Assembly (NCBI GenBank): GCA_903884535.1
Contig: CAISEZ010000063.1
Span: forward strand, 1-62,892
DNA length: 62,892 nt
Source of the DNA: an uncultured Verrucomicrobia subdivision 3 bacterium
GTDB lineage: Bacteria > Verrucomicrobiota > Verrucomicrobiia > Limisphaerales > UBA11358
Direction: 5' to 3'
Positions within the stretch are counted from its first letter, which is position 1, and each line of letters begins with the position of its first letter. This document shows, piece by piece, positions 1 through 9,419 of the stretch. Both the position numbers and the translations under genes were made by a program. Below the pieces are notes generated by a model. The model made no database searches. It saw only the letters and a program-made list of their open reading frames with translations, and was not told the DNA's origin.

Positions 1-1175
1 CGGATGAAGCCGGTGGCGTCGTCCTGGTTGTAGGCCTTGGTCGGGTCGGCTTCCATCGTGGCGATGTGCGGGTTGTAGAGGCTCACCGGGGATTTGCGGC
101 CGCTGACCATGATGTTGCCCTTGTAGAGTTTCACGCGCACCGTGCCGGTGACGTTCTTTTGCGATTCCTCGACGTAGGCCTGCAACGCGAGGCGTTCGGG
201 CGCATACCAGAAGCCGTTATAGACGAGTTCGGCATACTTCGGGATGAGCGCGTCGCGCTGGTGCATGACTTCGCGGTCCATCGTGAGCGATTCCATCTGG
301 CGATGCGCGAACAGCAGGATCGCGCCGCCGGGCGTCTCATACACGCCGCGGCTCTTCATGCCGACGAACCTGTTCTCCACCATGTCCACGCGGCCGACGC
401 CGTGTTTGCCGCCGATCTTGTTGAGCGTCTTCATCACGCCGAGCGGATTGAGCTTCTTACCGTTGACTGCGACGCAATCGCCTTTCACGAAATCAAGTTC
501 GACGAACTCGGGCTTGTTGGGCGCGTCTTCTGGCAGCACGGAGAGCGTGGTGAAATAGCTGCGGTTCTTCAGGTCGTAAGAATCAAACCACGGATCCTCT
601 AAAATCCCGGCCTCGTAGGAGATGTGGAGGAGGTTGCGGTCCATCGAATACGGTTTCTTGGCGCTGGCCTGCACGGGAATCTTGTGCTTGGCGCAGTAAT
701 CAATCATCTCCTGGCGGCCGGGAAATTCGCTGCGATAGCGTTCGTCGCGCCACGGCGCAATGACCTGCAAGTCCGGCGCGAGCGCGGCGGCGGTGAGTTC
801 GAAGCGGACCTGGTCGTTGCCTTTGCCGGTCGCACCGTGCGCGATGGCGTCGGCTTTTTCCTTCTTGGCAATCTCGACCATGCGTTTGGCGATGAGCGGG
901 CGGGCGATGCTGGTGCCGAGGAAGTATTGCCCCTCGTAAATCGCCCCGGCGCGGAGCATCGGATAGATGAAGTCGCGCGCGAATTCTTCCTGTAGGTTGT
1001 CGATGTAGATTTTGGACGCGCCGGTCTTGATGGCCTTTTGTTCGAGGCCGTCGAGTTCATCTTCCTGCCCGATGTCGGCGCAGAAGCCGATCATCTCGGC
1101 GTTGTATTTTTCCTTGATCCAGGACATCAGCACCGAGGTGTCGAGTCCGCCGGAGTAAGCGAGAACAATTTTCAT
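1..1175 (-). CDS. argG: Argininosuccinate synthase, C-terminal end cut by the window edge
   Basis: ATP-dependent joining of citrulline and aspartate to argininosuccinate in arginine biosynthesis; cytoplasmic. The minus strand reads open from an ATG at 1175 to the window edge, giving about 391 residues, so only the last few of the roughly 400 usual residues are missing. The N-terminus carries the PP-loop nucleotide motif AYSGGLDTS at residues 6-14, followed by the family-typical [10 protein letters not shown] and GRVDMVENR stretches. argA lies at 15757, so two arginine genes are in the window but not in one operon. The identification is secure; the stop codon lies outside the window. Confidence 0.96.
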   Translation of the reverse strand, partial: MKIVLAYSGGLDTSVLMSWIKEKYNAEMIGFCADIGQEDELDGLEQKAIKTGASKIYIDNLQEEFARDFIYPMLRAGAIYEGQYFLGTSIARPLIAKRMVEIAKKEKADAIAHGATGKGNDQVRFELTAAALAPDLQVIAPWRDERYRSEFPGRQEMIDYCAKHKIPVQASAKKPYSMDRNLLHISYEAGILEDPWFDSYDLKNRSYFTTLSVLPEDAPNKPEFVELDFVKGDCVAVNGKKLNPLGVMKTLNKIGGKHGVGRVDMVENRFVGMKSRGVYETPGGAILLFAHRQMESLTMDREVMHQRDALIPKYAELVYNGFWYAPERLALQAYVEESQKNVTGTVRVKLYKGNIMVSGRKSPVSLYNPHIATMEADPTKAYNQDDATGFI

Positions 1176-1248
1176 GTGACGGAAATTTTAACCGCCAAGC
1201 CGCCCGGAACGCAAAGAGGAAATGATTTGGAAAACCGCTGCAAAAAAA

Positions 1249-1959
1249 TTATTCCCAGCCCGACATGGAATTGTAACGGAACGTCATGGAGTTCGCGTCG
1301 TAGCCCTTGAACCATTGCGAATGGCCATCGGCGAACAGGATGTTCTGGCCGAGCGAGTGGACCTGCCAGAGTTCGTAAGGCGTGCCGTTCGTCGGGCCAC
1401 CAACGCAGTTCTGCGTGTAATCATCCTTGTCCGCATCAAGCGGATCAAAACTGCCGCCGCCCGACACGTTCGGAATGCCGCAGGTGTCGCCCGACAAAAC
1501 GAAGGCCGACGGCAGGATGATCGCGGTGCTTTTGACCGAAGCATCGGTGCCGGTCACGACGTAGGCCGCGCGGTCGCCGTTGAAATAATTAAACGGCCCG
1601 CGCATGTTGACCGGCAGCTGCACATTGCCGGGACAATTATAAATATTGGTGCTGCCGGCGTAGGTAAGAATTTGTTCCATCCAGCTTGGTTTTTGCGTGA
1701 CCGCGTCAATGGTTCCCCAATGGATATCGTGGCCAGATTCGGGATACAGTTCACTATTGTCATCCGCAAACATCCGCATGGCCAGGCCGATTTGATGCAG
1801 GTTGGAGGTGCAGCTCGTTTTCCACGCTTTTTGTTTGGCCGCCGCCAACGCCGGCAACAGCATCGCCGCGAGAATCGCGATGATGGCGATGACCACGAGC
1901 AGTTCAATGAGCGTGAAGGCGCGATTTGGGGGGGATGGTTTCATGTTTTTAGTGGCCAT
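1249..1959 (-). CDS. Pseudopilin-like protein with prepilin N-terminal methylation domain
   Basis: Secreted or envelope-anchored protein of the large verrucomicrobial/planctomycetal family with a type IV prepilin-like N-terminus. A short basic leader precedes [19 protein letters not shown], the prepilin peptidase site plus hydrophobic helix. The body has the usual [15 protein letters not shown] segment, and [11 protein letters not shown] near the C-terminus is the late H-x-DG-type motif of the family. The start at 1959 overlaps the end of the upstream pseudopilin gene by 11 bp; an ATG at 1944 is equally possible. Function beyond pseudopilin-like is unknown. It forms a tandem pair with the next gene, which suggests co-transcription. 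Confidence 0.85.
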   Translation of the reverse strand: MATKNMKPSPPNRAFTLIELLVVIAIIAILAAMLLPALAAAKQKAWKTSCTSNLHQIGLAMRMFADDNSELYPESGHDIHWGTIDAVTQKPSWMEQILTYAGSTNIYNCPGNVQLPVNMRGPFNYFNGDRAAYVVTGTDASVKSTAIILPSAFVLSGDTCGIPNVSGGGSFDPLDADKDDYTQNCVGGPTNGTPYELWQVHSLGQNILFADGHSQWFKGYDANSMTFRYNSMSGWE

Positions 1960-2680
1960 CGGCGGTGTTGGGGGCGCACCACAATTCGTTCGGGCCCGCC
2001 GCATTCATTTTCTCTGTCCATTCCGTGAGCTGCATCAGGCGGGCCGAACCGTCAAACGCGCCAAAGACCGCCACCTTGCCATGCCGGCCGCTGGTGTTTT
2101 CATTGGGGCTGCTCGCGCCGTCGTTAAAAAGCCTCAAGTTATCGTTCGTCGTGTTATTGGCACATTCCCAAAACGCCACGCCCGCCGGAGACAATTGCGA
2201 CAATTTCACCGGCATGGCAAGTTCACCGTAATCGCAGATCGCGCCGTTCATCACATAACTGGAAACCTGCTGGTCCCGCAGCTTGAAGAAAGCGCTGTTG
2301 GTGTCGTCGCTCGGACAAAAATACATTTTGGCATTGAGCAGCACCGGCCAGAAACTGCCGGTTTGAACGGGGAATTCCGCCGGGCCGCTGGCGGCGAGGT
2401 TGCGCGTGTAGAGCCAGCCTTGGGGCACCGGATTGGTCTCTTCGCCCGAAAGCCAATTCGCCCAAGGCAGGCGGTCTTCGTTGTCCGAGGCTACCAGATT
2501 CATGGCCACACCAAACTGTTTCAAATTATTTAAATCCACCGCCCGGTAACTGCTTTGTTTGGCCTTCGACAAAGCGGGCAATAGCATCGCCGCAAGAATG
2601 GCGATGATGGCAATGACCACGAGCAGTTCAATCAGCGTGAAAGCCGTGGCATGGCTGCTGTTATTTGGAATATTTCCCAT
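1949..2680 (-). CDS. Pseudopilin-like protein with prepilin N-terminal methylation domain
   Basis: Second member of a tandem pseudopilin pair. I chose the ATG at 2680 because it puts a 13-residue leader ([13 protein letters not shown]) in front of [19 protein letters not shown]; the longer frame to 2749 would add an unlikely N-terminus. The mature part has [27 protein letters not shown], a layout like the downstream copy, and ends close to [19 protein letters not shown], the family's C-terminal small-residue/DG region. The last codons overlap the start of the downstream pseudopilin gene. The two proteins are diverged outside the N-terminal helix, so this is not a recent duplication. Role unknown. 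Confidence 0.84.
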   Translation of the reverse strand: MGNIPNNSSHATAFTLIELLVVIAIIAILAAMLLPALSKAKQSSYRAVDLNNLKQFGVAMNLVASDNEDRLPWANWLSGEETNPVPQGWLYTRNLAASGPAEFPVQTGSFWPVLLNAKMYFCPSDDTNSAFFKLRDQQVSSYVMNGAICDYGELAMPVKLSQLSPAGVAFWECANNTTNDNLRLFNDGASSPNENTSGRHGKVAVFGAFDGSARLMQLTEWTEKMNAAGPNELWCAPNTADGH

Positions 2681-2753
2681 GCAAATTACCAGACGAATTT
2701 CCCAGTCCCAAAGTTTCAACTGAATTTCCGCGCCCGGAACAAGCGCCAATGCG

Positions 2754-3593
2754 TCACGGCGGAAAACCGATGGCCAGTTTCACCGCTGAATATTCCGGGT
2801 GAATTTTCCCGTCGCGGGCGCGGATGATCAAATCCGGCTCCGTCCAGGTCTGGCCGCGAAACCATTCCGGCAAATCGTCCGCGCGCATCATCCCAAAAAG
2901 TCCGACCAGCGGCGGATCGCCTTCGCGGAAAATCACCGGGCGTTTGCGGACGATCACCAGACCGGAATTTTTAGCGGCGGCTTCCACGCGGGCTAGCTGT
3001 GCCGGTTCGTGCGGAAACACGCACGCAAAAAAACCGCCAGCCGCGAGATGCTTCGCCGCCGTGACGCAATAATCGGCAATGTTTCCGCGCAGTTCAAAGC
3101 GGCAGGCGAGCTTTTGCGGATGCTCGCTTTCCACGCCGTCGCCGAGCGGAAAATATGGCGGGCTGCCGGTGATCAGATCGAATTTTTCATCCGCGTGGAG
3201 AATGGTTGGTTCACGAAAATCGCCTTCGCGGATTTCGTATCGTTCCGTCAAACCATTGAAGCGCGCGGATTTTCTGGCGAGCGCAACGCTTTCGCTCTGC
3301 GCCTCAACGGTGACAAATTTTGCACCGGGCAATCGCCAGGCGCAAATCATTCCCACCGTGCCGATGCCGCTGCCAAGGTCCAGCGCGGTGCGCGCGGTCG
3401 GACACCAGGTTGTGCCATACCACGCCGTCAAAATGTCGTCGGTGGAAAAACGGTGACCAGCGCGCAATTGAAATAACCGGAAATGCCCGCTGATGGCGTC
3501 GAGCGTTTCCGTGGCGGCGACGCCCTCGTCGCCAAGTCCGGGCGGCACCGGCCCCGGTTTGGCCCAGCCTTTGAAATGCGTTTCGGCTTTCAC
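2754..3593 (-). CDS. TrmN6-like SAM-dependent methyltransferase
   Basis: Probable class I methyltransferase of the tRNA1(Val) adenine-37 N6-methyltransferase (TrmN6/YfiC) type. The 279-residue protein has [14 protein letters not shown] near residue 90 as the SAM-binding glycine-rich motif [17 protein letters not shown] as motif II, and [14 protein letters not shown] as the catalytic PPY motif; the first residue is S where N is usual in N-PPY enzymes. GTG is the start codon and shares four bases with the stop of the upstream CDF transporter gene, so the two are translationally coupled. The S in place of N and the longer C-terminal end leave the exact substrate open. Confidence 0.75.
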   Translation of the reverse strand: MKAETHFKGWAKPGPVPPGLGDEGVAATETLDAISGHFRLFQLRAGHRFSTDDILTAWYGTTWCPTARTALDLGSGIGTVGMICAWRLPGAKFVTVEAQSESVALARKSARFNGLTERYEIREGDFREPTILHADEKFDLITGSPPYFPLGDGVESEHPQKLACRFELRGNIADYCVTAAKHLAAGGFFACVFPHEPAQLARVEAAAKNSGLVIVRKRPVIFREGDPPLVGLFGMMRADDLPEWFRGQTWTEPDLIIRARDGKIHPEYSAVKLAIGFPP

Positions 3594-4486
3594 GGGATGG
3601 ATTTGGTCGCCGGCTTGAGCGGCTCGATGTGGATCAGCACGTCGCGGACGGAGGGGATTTGCGCCCGCACCTTGTTTTTAACTTCGTGCCCGATGCGGTG
3701 GGAATTTTCCACGGTCATCTGCGGATCCACTTCGACGTGCATGTCCACGAAAAATTGATAGCCCATCTTGCGCACGAAACATTTTTCCACGCCGTCCACG
3801 CCGGGAATCGTCGCCGCCACGGCGCGGATTTTTTCAACCAGCTCGCGGTCGGGCGACCGGTCCATCAATTCATTCACCGCCGGCAGCAGCAGGCGCCAGC
3901 CGTTCCACGCGATGACGGCGGCGGCGGCGACGGCGGCCCAGTTGTCCGCCGCTTCGTAGCCTTTGCCGCCGACGAGCGAAATGCTGATGCCGAGAAACGC
4001 GGCGGACGACGTGATGGCGTCGCTGCGATGATGCCACGCGTCGGTTTCCACGGCGGAACTTTCCACCGTCTCGGATTCGTGCAGCACAAACCGAAACAAG
4101 GTTTCTTTGACGGCAATAACGCCAATCAAAATGATCAACGTCCATGGCGATGGCGCGACGCGCGGCAGATTCAAAACATGCAGCGCATTGAATGCGATCC
4201 AGCCGGCGGCGAGCAGCAGCATCACGGAAACCGTCGCGGCGGCGATGGGTTCGGCCTTGCCGTGGCCGTAAGGATGATCCTCATCCGGCGGCGTCTCGGC
4301 CACGACGAGGCCGCGCCAGACGATGATGGAACTGAAAATATCGGCGAGCGATTCGACGGCGTCGGCGATCAGCGCTTGCGAATGGCCGAAAATGCCGGCG
4401 AGGAATTTCGCCACGACCAGCGCGACGTTTGCGGCGAGGCCGAGAAACGTGGCGCGGAGACTGCGTTGCAGGCGGGCGGTTGACAC
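3590..4486 (-). CDS. Cation diffusion facilitator (CDF) family transporter
   Basis: Inner-membrane divalent metal/proton antiporter. Visible features are the first helices with ALIADAVESLADIFSS (the metal-site helix of CDF proteins), the cytoplasmic HPYGHGKAEP loop, SSAVETDAWHHRSDAITSSAA in helix 5, and a cytoplasmic C-terminal domain with DMHVEVDPQMTVENSHRIGHEV, the ferredoxin-like metal-sensing domain. The open frame runs back to 4597, but residues before about 37 come from a simple AACCACGGAACG-type stretch and look non-homologous, so I place the start at the GTG at 4486. Metal specificity (Zn, Fe, Mn or Co) cannot be read from the sequence. Confidence 0.86.
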   Translation of the reverse strand: MSTARLQRSLRATFLGLAANVALVVAKFLAGIFGHSQALIADAVESLADIFSSIIVWRGLVVAETPPDEDHPYGHGKAEPIAAATVSVMLLLAAGWIAFNALHVLNLPRVAPSPWTLIILIGVIAVKETLFRFVLHESETVESSAVETDAWHHRSDAITSSAAFLGISISLVGGKGYEAADNWAAVAAAAVIAWNGWRLLLPAVNELMDRSPDRELVEKIRAVAATIPGVDGVEKCFVRKMGYQFFVDMHVEVDPQMTVENSHRIGHEVKNKVRAQIPSVRDVLIHIEPLKPATKSIP

Positions 4487-4696
4487 GCGGAAATTATTAA
4501 CCACGGAACGCCCGAAAGCCACGCAACAAATTTGCCGGAGGCGGGCCGTCAATGTGGTCCACCAAAATAATTCAACGCATGACCGTGAGCGGTTCAATCG
4601 GATTTATTATGCTCAATGGATTTGAGGGGGGCGGCTGACTTGCATTGTTCGCGGGTTGCGACGAGTATGACGCATTCATTTTCCCGATCGGGCGAC

Positions 4697-5908
4697 ATGA
4701 AAAACAGAGAGAAATATTTTCGTGAGCATGTCCGGCTCCTGCTTTTTTGCCTGGGCCTGCTGGCCGGAAACAGTCAGGCATTGGCGGGTGACGCCGCGCA
4801 GTTGATTTCCGTTTCAATCACGAACGGCACGCCGATGCTGCCGCGAACGGTGTTCACCCAGACGTGGACCATGCTGAACACCGGCACGACGACTTGGTCA
4901 CCGACTTACAGCGGTTACACCATGAATATGCTGGGCAAGGATGTTCTGGGAGCCGTGCCGCTGGCCGCCAAGACTTATTTGCATCCGCCCTCGGCGATGA
5001 TCGGCAGCGGGCAATCCGTTCCGCCGGGCGGACAGGCCACTTTCAGTATGAGTTTCATCGCGCCGGAAACCGCCGGTTCCGTGACCGACAGCTTTCAGTT
5101 GAACAGCGCGAGCGGCATTTACTTCGGGCCGACAAACACCGTGCAAATCATGGTTCTGCAAGCCGGCTCGACCAACCAGTATGACCGCGCCCGCGCCGTT
5201 TCCTACGCCAACAATTATGCCGGTTATGTGAACAGCGACGGATATTTTTGGACGAACGGTTCAACTTACGGGACATTCACTCCCGGTTCGACGGCTCCGA
5301 GCAGCGGGTTGGGCGATGACTGCGCACATTTTGTTTCCTGTTGCATTGGCAGCGAGCCCCACCAGTGGGGTGGCGGTCTTAAAATTCCAAGCCGGGCGAC
5401 ACCAACCTATGGCGAACCCGGTGCTGCCAAGCTGGTCAATAATTGCCTGATTGGCCCGGGCTATGCCGTCGAGGTGTTTTCGTTGACAAACATGGAACCG
5501 GGCGACGTCGTCGCGTGGAACTGGGGAACCAATAATGTCGCGGATGGAAACATCGCCGACCTTAATCACGTCACATTTTATCTGGGCAACGGGTTGCTCG
5601 CGTCGCATTCCAGTTCCGCCTTGGAGGTTTCCGCCGACACTTGGTATCAAGGTTCGGAACCATTTTACACGCGGCATCTCATCCACATTCTGGATGCGCC
5701 CACCATCGCCTCGTTCAAGGTCGGGACCAATCAAGTTTTGTCGTGGGGCACCAACTGGAGCGGCTACGCGTTGTATTCGGCGACCAATCTTTCCGCCGGG
5801 GCAACGTGGACCAAGGTTGCAAAATCACCGAATGTGGTCGGAGCTTTGAACCGGATGACGAATACGATTTCTTCAGGCGCCGGGTTTTATCGGCTGATGA
5901 TGCCCTGA
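4697..5908 (+). CDS. Secreted protein with NBR1-type Ig-like domain and amidase-like domain
   Basis: About 403 residues from the ATG at 4697, giving MKNREKYFREHVRLLLFCLG as a signal peptide (an upstream in-frame ATG at 4616 adds an unlikely leader). Residues about 35-135 look like an NBR1-type beta sandwich (FTQTWTMLNTGTTTW). Residues about 160-330 resemble the putative amidase domain (Amidase_6 type): YDRARAVSYANNYAG, then GLGDDCAHFVSCC around residue 207, and DLNHVTFYLG around residue 289, offering Cys and His as candidate catalytic residues. The C-terminus has a YSATNLSAGATWTKV...GFYRLMMP module, similar to the end of the large repeat protein at 26825. Probably acts on cell-wall or other amide substrates outside the cytoplasm; substrate unknown. 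Confidence 0.72.
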   Translation: MKNREKYFREHVRLLLFCLGLLAGNSQALAGDAAQLISVSITNGTPMLPRTVFTQTWTMLNTGTTTWSPTYSGYTMNMLGKDVLGAVPLAAKTYLHPPSAMIGSGQSVPPGGQATFSMSFIAPETAGSVTDSFQLNSASGIYFGPTNTVQIMVLQAGSTNQYDRARAVSYANNYAGYVNSDGYFWTNGSTYGTFTPGSTAPSSGLGDDCAHFVSCCIGSEPHQWGGGLKIPSRATPTYGEPGAAKLVNNCLIGPGYAVEVFSLTNMEPGDVVAWNWGTNNVADGNIADLNHVTFYLGNGLLASHSSSALEVSADTWYQGSEPFYTRHLIHILDAPTIASFKVGTNQVLSWGTNWSGYALYSATNLSAGATWTKVAKSPNVVGALNRMTNTISSGAGFYRLMMP

Positions 5909-5918
5909 CCGCGCGCGG

Positions 5919-7133
5919 TCAAATCATGTGGCAGAACATCGCGTCGCGCAGCTTCGGCTCGAACCAAGTGCTCTTGGGCGGCATGATGCCGCCGGCGTCG
6001 GCGATGGTCATCAGGTCTTCGATGCTTGTCGGGAACATGCTGAAGGCGCAGGCGTATTCGCCGCTGTTCACGAGTTTTTCCAGCTCCGCCGTGCCGCGGA
6101 TGCCGCCGACGAAATTAATTTTTTTGCTCGTGCGCGGATCGTCAATGCCGAACAGCGGCGCGAGGACTTGTTTTTGCAGCAGCGTCACATCCAACTTTTC
6201 AATCGGGTCGGCCACGGCGGTGAGATTTTTTTTGAACGTCAGCGTGTGCCAGCGTTTGTTCATGAACAAACCCAGTTCGTGTTTGCGCGTCGGCGTCGCC
6301 GTGCCCATGCGGACAATGTGGAAAACCTCTTCCAATTTTTTCAGCAGCTCTGCCGGCGTGCGGCCGTTCAGATCTTTCAGCACGCGGTTGTAGGGCAGAA
6401 TCTGCATCTGATTGTGCGGGAAAATGACGGTGAGAAATTCGCCGCTGTGGCCCGCGCCGTGGCGCGATTGGAAAACCCGCGCTGCCGCCGCGCTGCGATG
6501 ATGGCCGTCGGCAATGTAAAGAAACGGAATCGCCGCGAACTGCGCCTCGACGAAATGGATGTCGTCCGCACCGCCGACATTCCAGGACGTGTGGCGCACG
6601 CCGTCGGCGCCGGTGAAATCCACGGCCGGCGGCTGGGCAATTTTCCGCGCGACGAATTCATCCAGCGCTGCCGTGGCGCGATAGGTCAGGAACACCGGGC
6701 CGGTCTGCGAGTTCAAAGCTTCGATGTGCCGCACGCGGTCATCTTCTTTGTCGGGCCGCGTGAACTCATGTTTTTTGATGATGCCGCTGAGATATTCCGC
6801 ACAGCTCGCCGCCGCGACGAGGCCGACTTGCGCGTGGCCGCCCATGATTTGGCGATACAGATAAAACGCCGGCTGCGAATCCTGTTTCAACGCGCCCTCG
6901 GCAATCAGCTTCGCAAAATTTTCCTGGCCCTTGGCATAAACTTCCGGCGCATGAATGTCCGTGTCCGGCGGCAGGTCAATTTCCGGCTTGCTGACGTGCA
7001 GGAAACTCAGCGGCTTGCCGGCGGCAATTCCGCGCGCCTCGTCGGAGGACATCACGTCGTAAGGCAGCTCGCAGATTTGCGAAGCCAGTTCAGGTTTGGG
7101 CCGAAGCGCGGCAAAAGGTTTTAAAGTAGCCAT
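5919..7133 (-). CDS. DUF1015 family protein
   Basis: Conserved cytoplasmic protein of unknown biochemical function. The start MATLKPFAALRPKPELA, the CELPYDVMSSDEA motif close to the N-terminus and YIADGHHRSAAAARVF near residue 204 are the hallmarks of DUF1015. The length, about 404 residues, is typical. I chose the ATG at 7133, directly before the conserved KPFAALRP; the open frame begins at 7175. The gene converges on the secreted amidase gene with only 10 bp between stops, and no strong terminator is visible. It is divergently oriented from the HDOD gene at 7273. Confidence 0.85.
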   Translation of the reverse strand: MATLKPFAALRPKPELASQICELPYDVMSSDEARGIAAGKPLSFLHVSKPEIDLPPDTDIHAPEVYAKGQENFAKLIAEGALKQDSQPAFYLYRQIMGGHAQVGLVAAASCAEYLSGIIKKHEFTRPDKEDDRVRHIEALNSQTGPVFLTYRATAALDEFVARKIAQPPAVDFTGADGVRHTSWNVGGADDIHFVEAQFAAIPFLYIADGHHRSAAAARVFQSRHGAGHSGEFLTVIFPHNQMQILPYNRVLKDLNGRTPAELLKKLEEVFHIVRMGTATPTRKHELGLFMNKRWHTLTFKKNLTAVADPIEKLDVTLLQKQVLAPLFGIDDPRTSKKINFVGGIRGTAELEKLVNSGEYACAFSMFPTSIEDLMTIADAGGIMPPKSTWFEPKLRDAMFCHMI

Positions 7134-7272
7134 AAAATGCGTCGGGAAATTTAGGCGAAAGTGCGCACAACGCACGCATAAATTTTCGCGGTCGGCAAAA
7201 AACCTTGTTTAATCAGCATCGCTGCTGGCATATTCAGCGCGTTAACAAAAGCGAAAGCGCTTTTTTTGATTC

Positions 7273-8103
7273 ATGGAAAAAATCCGCTTACTTTTAGACA
7301 AGGTCGAGGTGCTGCCGCTCTCGCCGTCGCTGCTGCCCAAATTGCTGCCGGCGTTGAGCGACGTGGACACGAACTTCGACGAGGTTGTGCGGGTCATTTC
7401 GATGGATCAATCCCTCACGGCGAAGCTGCTCCAGATTTGCAACAGCGCTTTTTTTGGCCAGACCGAACCGGTATCCACCGTGGCCGAAGCCGTCAATCGT
7501 GTCGGCTATCAATCGGTTTATCTGCTGGTGGCCACGATCAACGGCAGCAATTGTTTTCCGTGTCCGTCGCCCAAGGGAATTGACACCGGCAAACTCTGGC
7601 GGCACAGCATCACCACGGCGTTCAACGCCAAATTCGTCGCCGAGTCCGCCGGGCTGGACGGCAATCTTTTGTTCACCGCCGGCCTGCTGCATGACATCGG
7701 CAAGATGGTCATGGCCCAGGCGCAACCACAGGCGATGGGGAACACCTTGTATCTGCCCACCACCGCCGCCGCGACCGAACGGGAGGTCATGCTGTTTGGT
7801 TTCACCCATGCCGAGGTCGGGGCCGCCTTGTTGGAAAAGTGGAAGCTCCCCGCGCAATTGGCCCTCGGCGTCCGGCATCATCACGACCCAGCCGCGGCCC
7901 AGGGTTTCGCGCCCATCGCCGCGTGCGTCAGTCTGGGCAATCAGGTCACCCACAGCGAACTGCATCCCAAGATTCTGGAAAGCGCCGAATGCAAAGCTTC
8001 GTTGGAGTTGCTCAAGCTGGATGCCGGCGACATTAAATTATGGCAGACGCGTTTCCGCGACAGCCGCGAGCTGATCGAGAGCATGAGCAAGCTGCCGTTG
8101 TGA
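7273..8103 (+). CDS. HDOD domain protein
   Basis: Signalling-type protein of 276 residues made of one HDOD domain (a catalytically degenerate relative of HD hydrolases). The segment LPPL-like VEVLPLSPSLLPKLL, then VVRVISMDQSLTAKLLQICNSAFFG and VNRVGYQSVYLLV, is typical. A retained LLHDIGKMVMAQ (HD-type) sequence follows, so metal binding is possible. HDOD proteins often act in regulation of motility or cyclic-nucleotide signalling; the flagellar cluster 30 kb away makes that plausible here but nothing links them directly. The gene stands alone between divergent DUF1015 and downstream rpmB, which has its own likely promoter. Confidence 0.85.
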   Translation: MEKIRLLLDKVEVLPLSPSLLPKLLPALSDVDTNFDEVVRVISMDQSLTAKLLQICNSAFFGQTEPVSTVAEAVNRVGYQSVYLLVATINGSNCFPCPSPKGIDTGKLWRHSITTAFNAKFVAESAGLDGNLLFTAGLLHDIGKMVMAQAQPQAMGNTLYLPTTAAATEREVMLFGFTHAEVGAALLEKWKLPAQLALGVRHHHDPAAAQGFAPIAACVSLGNQVTHSELHPKILESAECKASLELLKLDAGDIKLWQTRFRDSRELIESMSKLPL

Positions 8104-8117
8104 CCGGAAAAATTGTC

Positions 8118-8145
8118 TTGCCATCATCTCGGTGACTGGTATGCT
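8118..8145 (+). promoter_or_regulatory. Candidate sigma-70 promoter of rpmB
   Basis: TTGCCA at 8118-8123 (5 of 6 to TTGACA) and TATGCT at 8140-8145 (4 of 6 to TATAAT) are separated by 16 bp, about 25 bp before the rpmB ATG. Inferred from sequence only. Confidence 0.45.
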
Positions 8146-8170
8146 TCGCGACTAATTTTATTGAAAATTT

Positions 8171-8446
8171 ATGGCACGCATTTGTGAATTAACCGGCAAA
8201 CGCCCGATGAAGGGCAACATCATTTGGCGCTCAGGTAAAGCCAAGAAAACCGGCGGCATCGGCACGCACGTCACCGCCATCACCAAGCGCAAATTCCACG
8301 TGAATCTGCAACGGGTGAAAGCGCTCCTGCCCAGCGGCGAAGTCCGCTACGTCCGCGTGGCCGCCAGCGCGCTCAAGCAGGGCCTCGTCACCAAGGCGCC
8401 CAAGCGCACCTGGAAAAAAGGCGACGAAGTCAAGAAAAAGGCTTAA
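8171..8446 (+). CDS. rpmB: 50S ribosomal protein L28
   Basis: Small basic protein of the large ribosomal subunit. The 91-residue product begins MARICELTGKRPMKGN and contains ITKRKFHVNLQRVK and VRYVRVAASALK, all typical of L28. No zinc-ribbon cysteine pairs are seen: CELTGK has only one cysteine, so it is the zinc-free (C-minus) form, as far as the sequence shows. Monocistronic: a candidate promoter lies at 8118 and a strong hairpin terminator immediately follows. Confidence 0.95.
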   Translation: MARICELTGKRPMKGNIIWRSGKAKKTGGIGTHVTAITKRKFHVNLQRVKALLPSGEVRYVRVAASALKQGLVTKAPKRTWKKGDEVKKKA

Positions 8447-8464
8447 GCCGCCCACGACAATTTC

Positions 8465-8494
8465 AAAGCGAGGTCATTGCGACCTCGCTTTTTT
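8465..8494. terminator. Bidirectional intrinsic terminator between rpmB and smpB
   Basis: An 11-bp perfect stem (8465-8475 with 8481-8491), loop ATTGC, followed by a T run on the plus strand and preceded by a short A run. rpmB and smpB converge on it; the smpB stop is at 8493. Confidence 0.88.
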
Positions 8495-8948
8495 ATTTCC
8501 CCTTCGTCCACTGCATCGTCGCGCGTTTTAGTTCGCGGTCGGACTCGCGCTTCTTGATGTCATCCCGCCGGTCGAATTCCACTTTGCCCTTGCCCACGCC
8601 GAGCGCGACTTTCACCTTGCTGTCTTTCCAATAAAGTGACAGCGGCACCAGCGTGTTGCCCTTGACTGACGCGAGCTCAAACAGCTTGCGGATTTCCGAT
8701 TTGTGCAGGAGCAATTTCCGCGGCGATTTCGGCGCGTGGTTGTGGACGTTGCCGTGCGAATATTCGTCAATGTGCAGGTTGTAAAGCCACGCCTCGTTTT
8801 TTTCGATGCGCGCAAATGCATCGGCGATCTGCCCTTTGCCGGCGCGCAGCGACTTGACCTCCGTGCCGTGCAGCACGATGCCCGCCTCGAAGGTCTCGAG
8901 GATCTGGTAATCGCGCCGGGCTTTGTGGTTGGTGACGATGTCCGCCAT
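8493..8948 (-). CDS. smpB: SsrA-binding protein SmpB
   Basis: Binds tmRNA and delivers it to stalled ribosomes for trans-translation. The 151 residues include the N-terminal KARRDYQILETFEAGIVLHGTEVKSLRAGKGQI, which is the conserved SmpB OB-fold start, then HNHAPKSPRKLLLHKSEI and a basic C-terminal tail (KKRESDRELKRATMQWTKGK) that enters the decoding centre in characterised SmpB. The length is normal. The tmRNA gene itself was not found in this window. It shares the bidirectional terminator with rpmB. Confidence 0.96.
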   Translation of the reverse strand: MADIVTNHKARRDYQILETFEAGIVLHGTEVKSLRAGKGQIADAFARIEKNEAWLYNLHIDEYSHGNVHNHAPKSPRKLLLHKSEIRKLFELASVKGNTLVPLSLYWKDSKVKVALGVGKGKVEFDRRDDIKKRESDRELKRATMQWTKGK

Positions 8949-8989
8949 GAAAATTTATTCTTCGCGCATTCTAGGCAGATTTGGCCAAA

Positions 8990-9023
8990 TAAAAAAGCCG
9001 GAAGAAAAATTCCTCCGGCTTTC
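8990..9023 (-). terminator. Intrinsic terminator after rpoZ
   Basis: On the minus strand, AAAGCCGGA pairs with TCCGGCTTT across an A/T-rich loop and is followed by a run of T. It lies about 25 bp after the rpoZ stop and before the smpB start. Confidence 0.78.
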
Positions 9024-9047
9024 GCAAATCAAAACCCGCCAATGCGT

Positions 9048-9305
9048 TCAATGCGTCTTGCGGCGCTTCTTCGGCTGCTGGCGGACGACGGTAGGCAGTT
9101 CCGGCACATCCCAGCCGATTTTTTCCTCGATGATCTCGCGCAGGGCGATGTCGGCGAGGCCGAGCGTGCCGGGATTATCAATCAGCGGACGGTTCAAACC
9201 GCCACCGCCGGAGTTCAACTGGCGCACGCGGCGCGACACCAGGTTCACGAGGATGTTCGGGTTACCAACTTTTTCAATGGCCTTTTTGCAAAGTTCAGCG
9301 TTCAT
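9048..9305 (-). CDS. rpoZ: RNA polymerase omega subunit (Rpb6/RpoZ type)
   Basis: Small subunit that supports assembly of core RNA polymerase. The 85-residue protein contains NPNILVNLVSRRVRQL, matching the conserved omega/Rpb6 helix with its paired arginines, followed by LADIALREIIEEKIGW, which fits the second omega helix. A GGGG-containing linker sits between them, and the C-terminus ends in a basic KKRRKTH tail. Omega proteins are short and variable, so I rely on the two helices. It has its own terminator and is followed on the same strand by smpB. Confidence 0.75.
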   Translation of the reverse strand: MNAELCKKAIEKVGNPNILVNLVSRRVRQLNSGGGGLNRPLIDNPGTLGLADIALREIIEEKIGWDVPELPTVVRQQPKKRRKTH

Positions 9306-9419
9306 GTTTGGATCAAATCAAAACCGAGTCGCGTAGCCTACCGGTTGTGTGCGCGAAGGCAATAACAAAAATTCCCTTCAAAGTTGCGCCGGTTTCCGGC
9401 ATTTTCTGCGGAACATTTT

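Noticed and set aside
1178-1215. TTTTAACCGCCAAGCCGCCC-type simple sequence before argG
   Set aside because: Might be a one-armed relic of the palindromic elements, but no partner arm is visible.
4490-4545. AACCACGGAACG-type simple sequence before the CDF gene
   Set aside because: Looks like a degenerate half element; used only to argue for the later start of the CDF gene.
7134-7272. Possible promoters in the divergent DUF1015/HDOD gap
   Set aside because: No hexamer pair with a proper spacing that I would defend.
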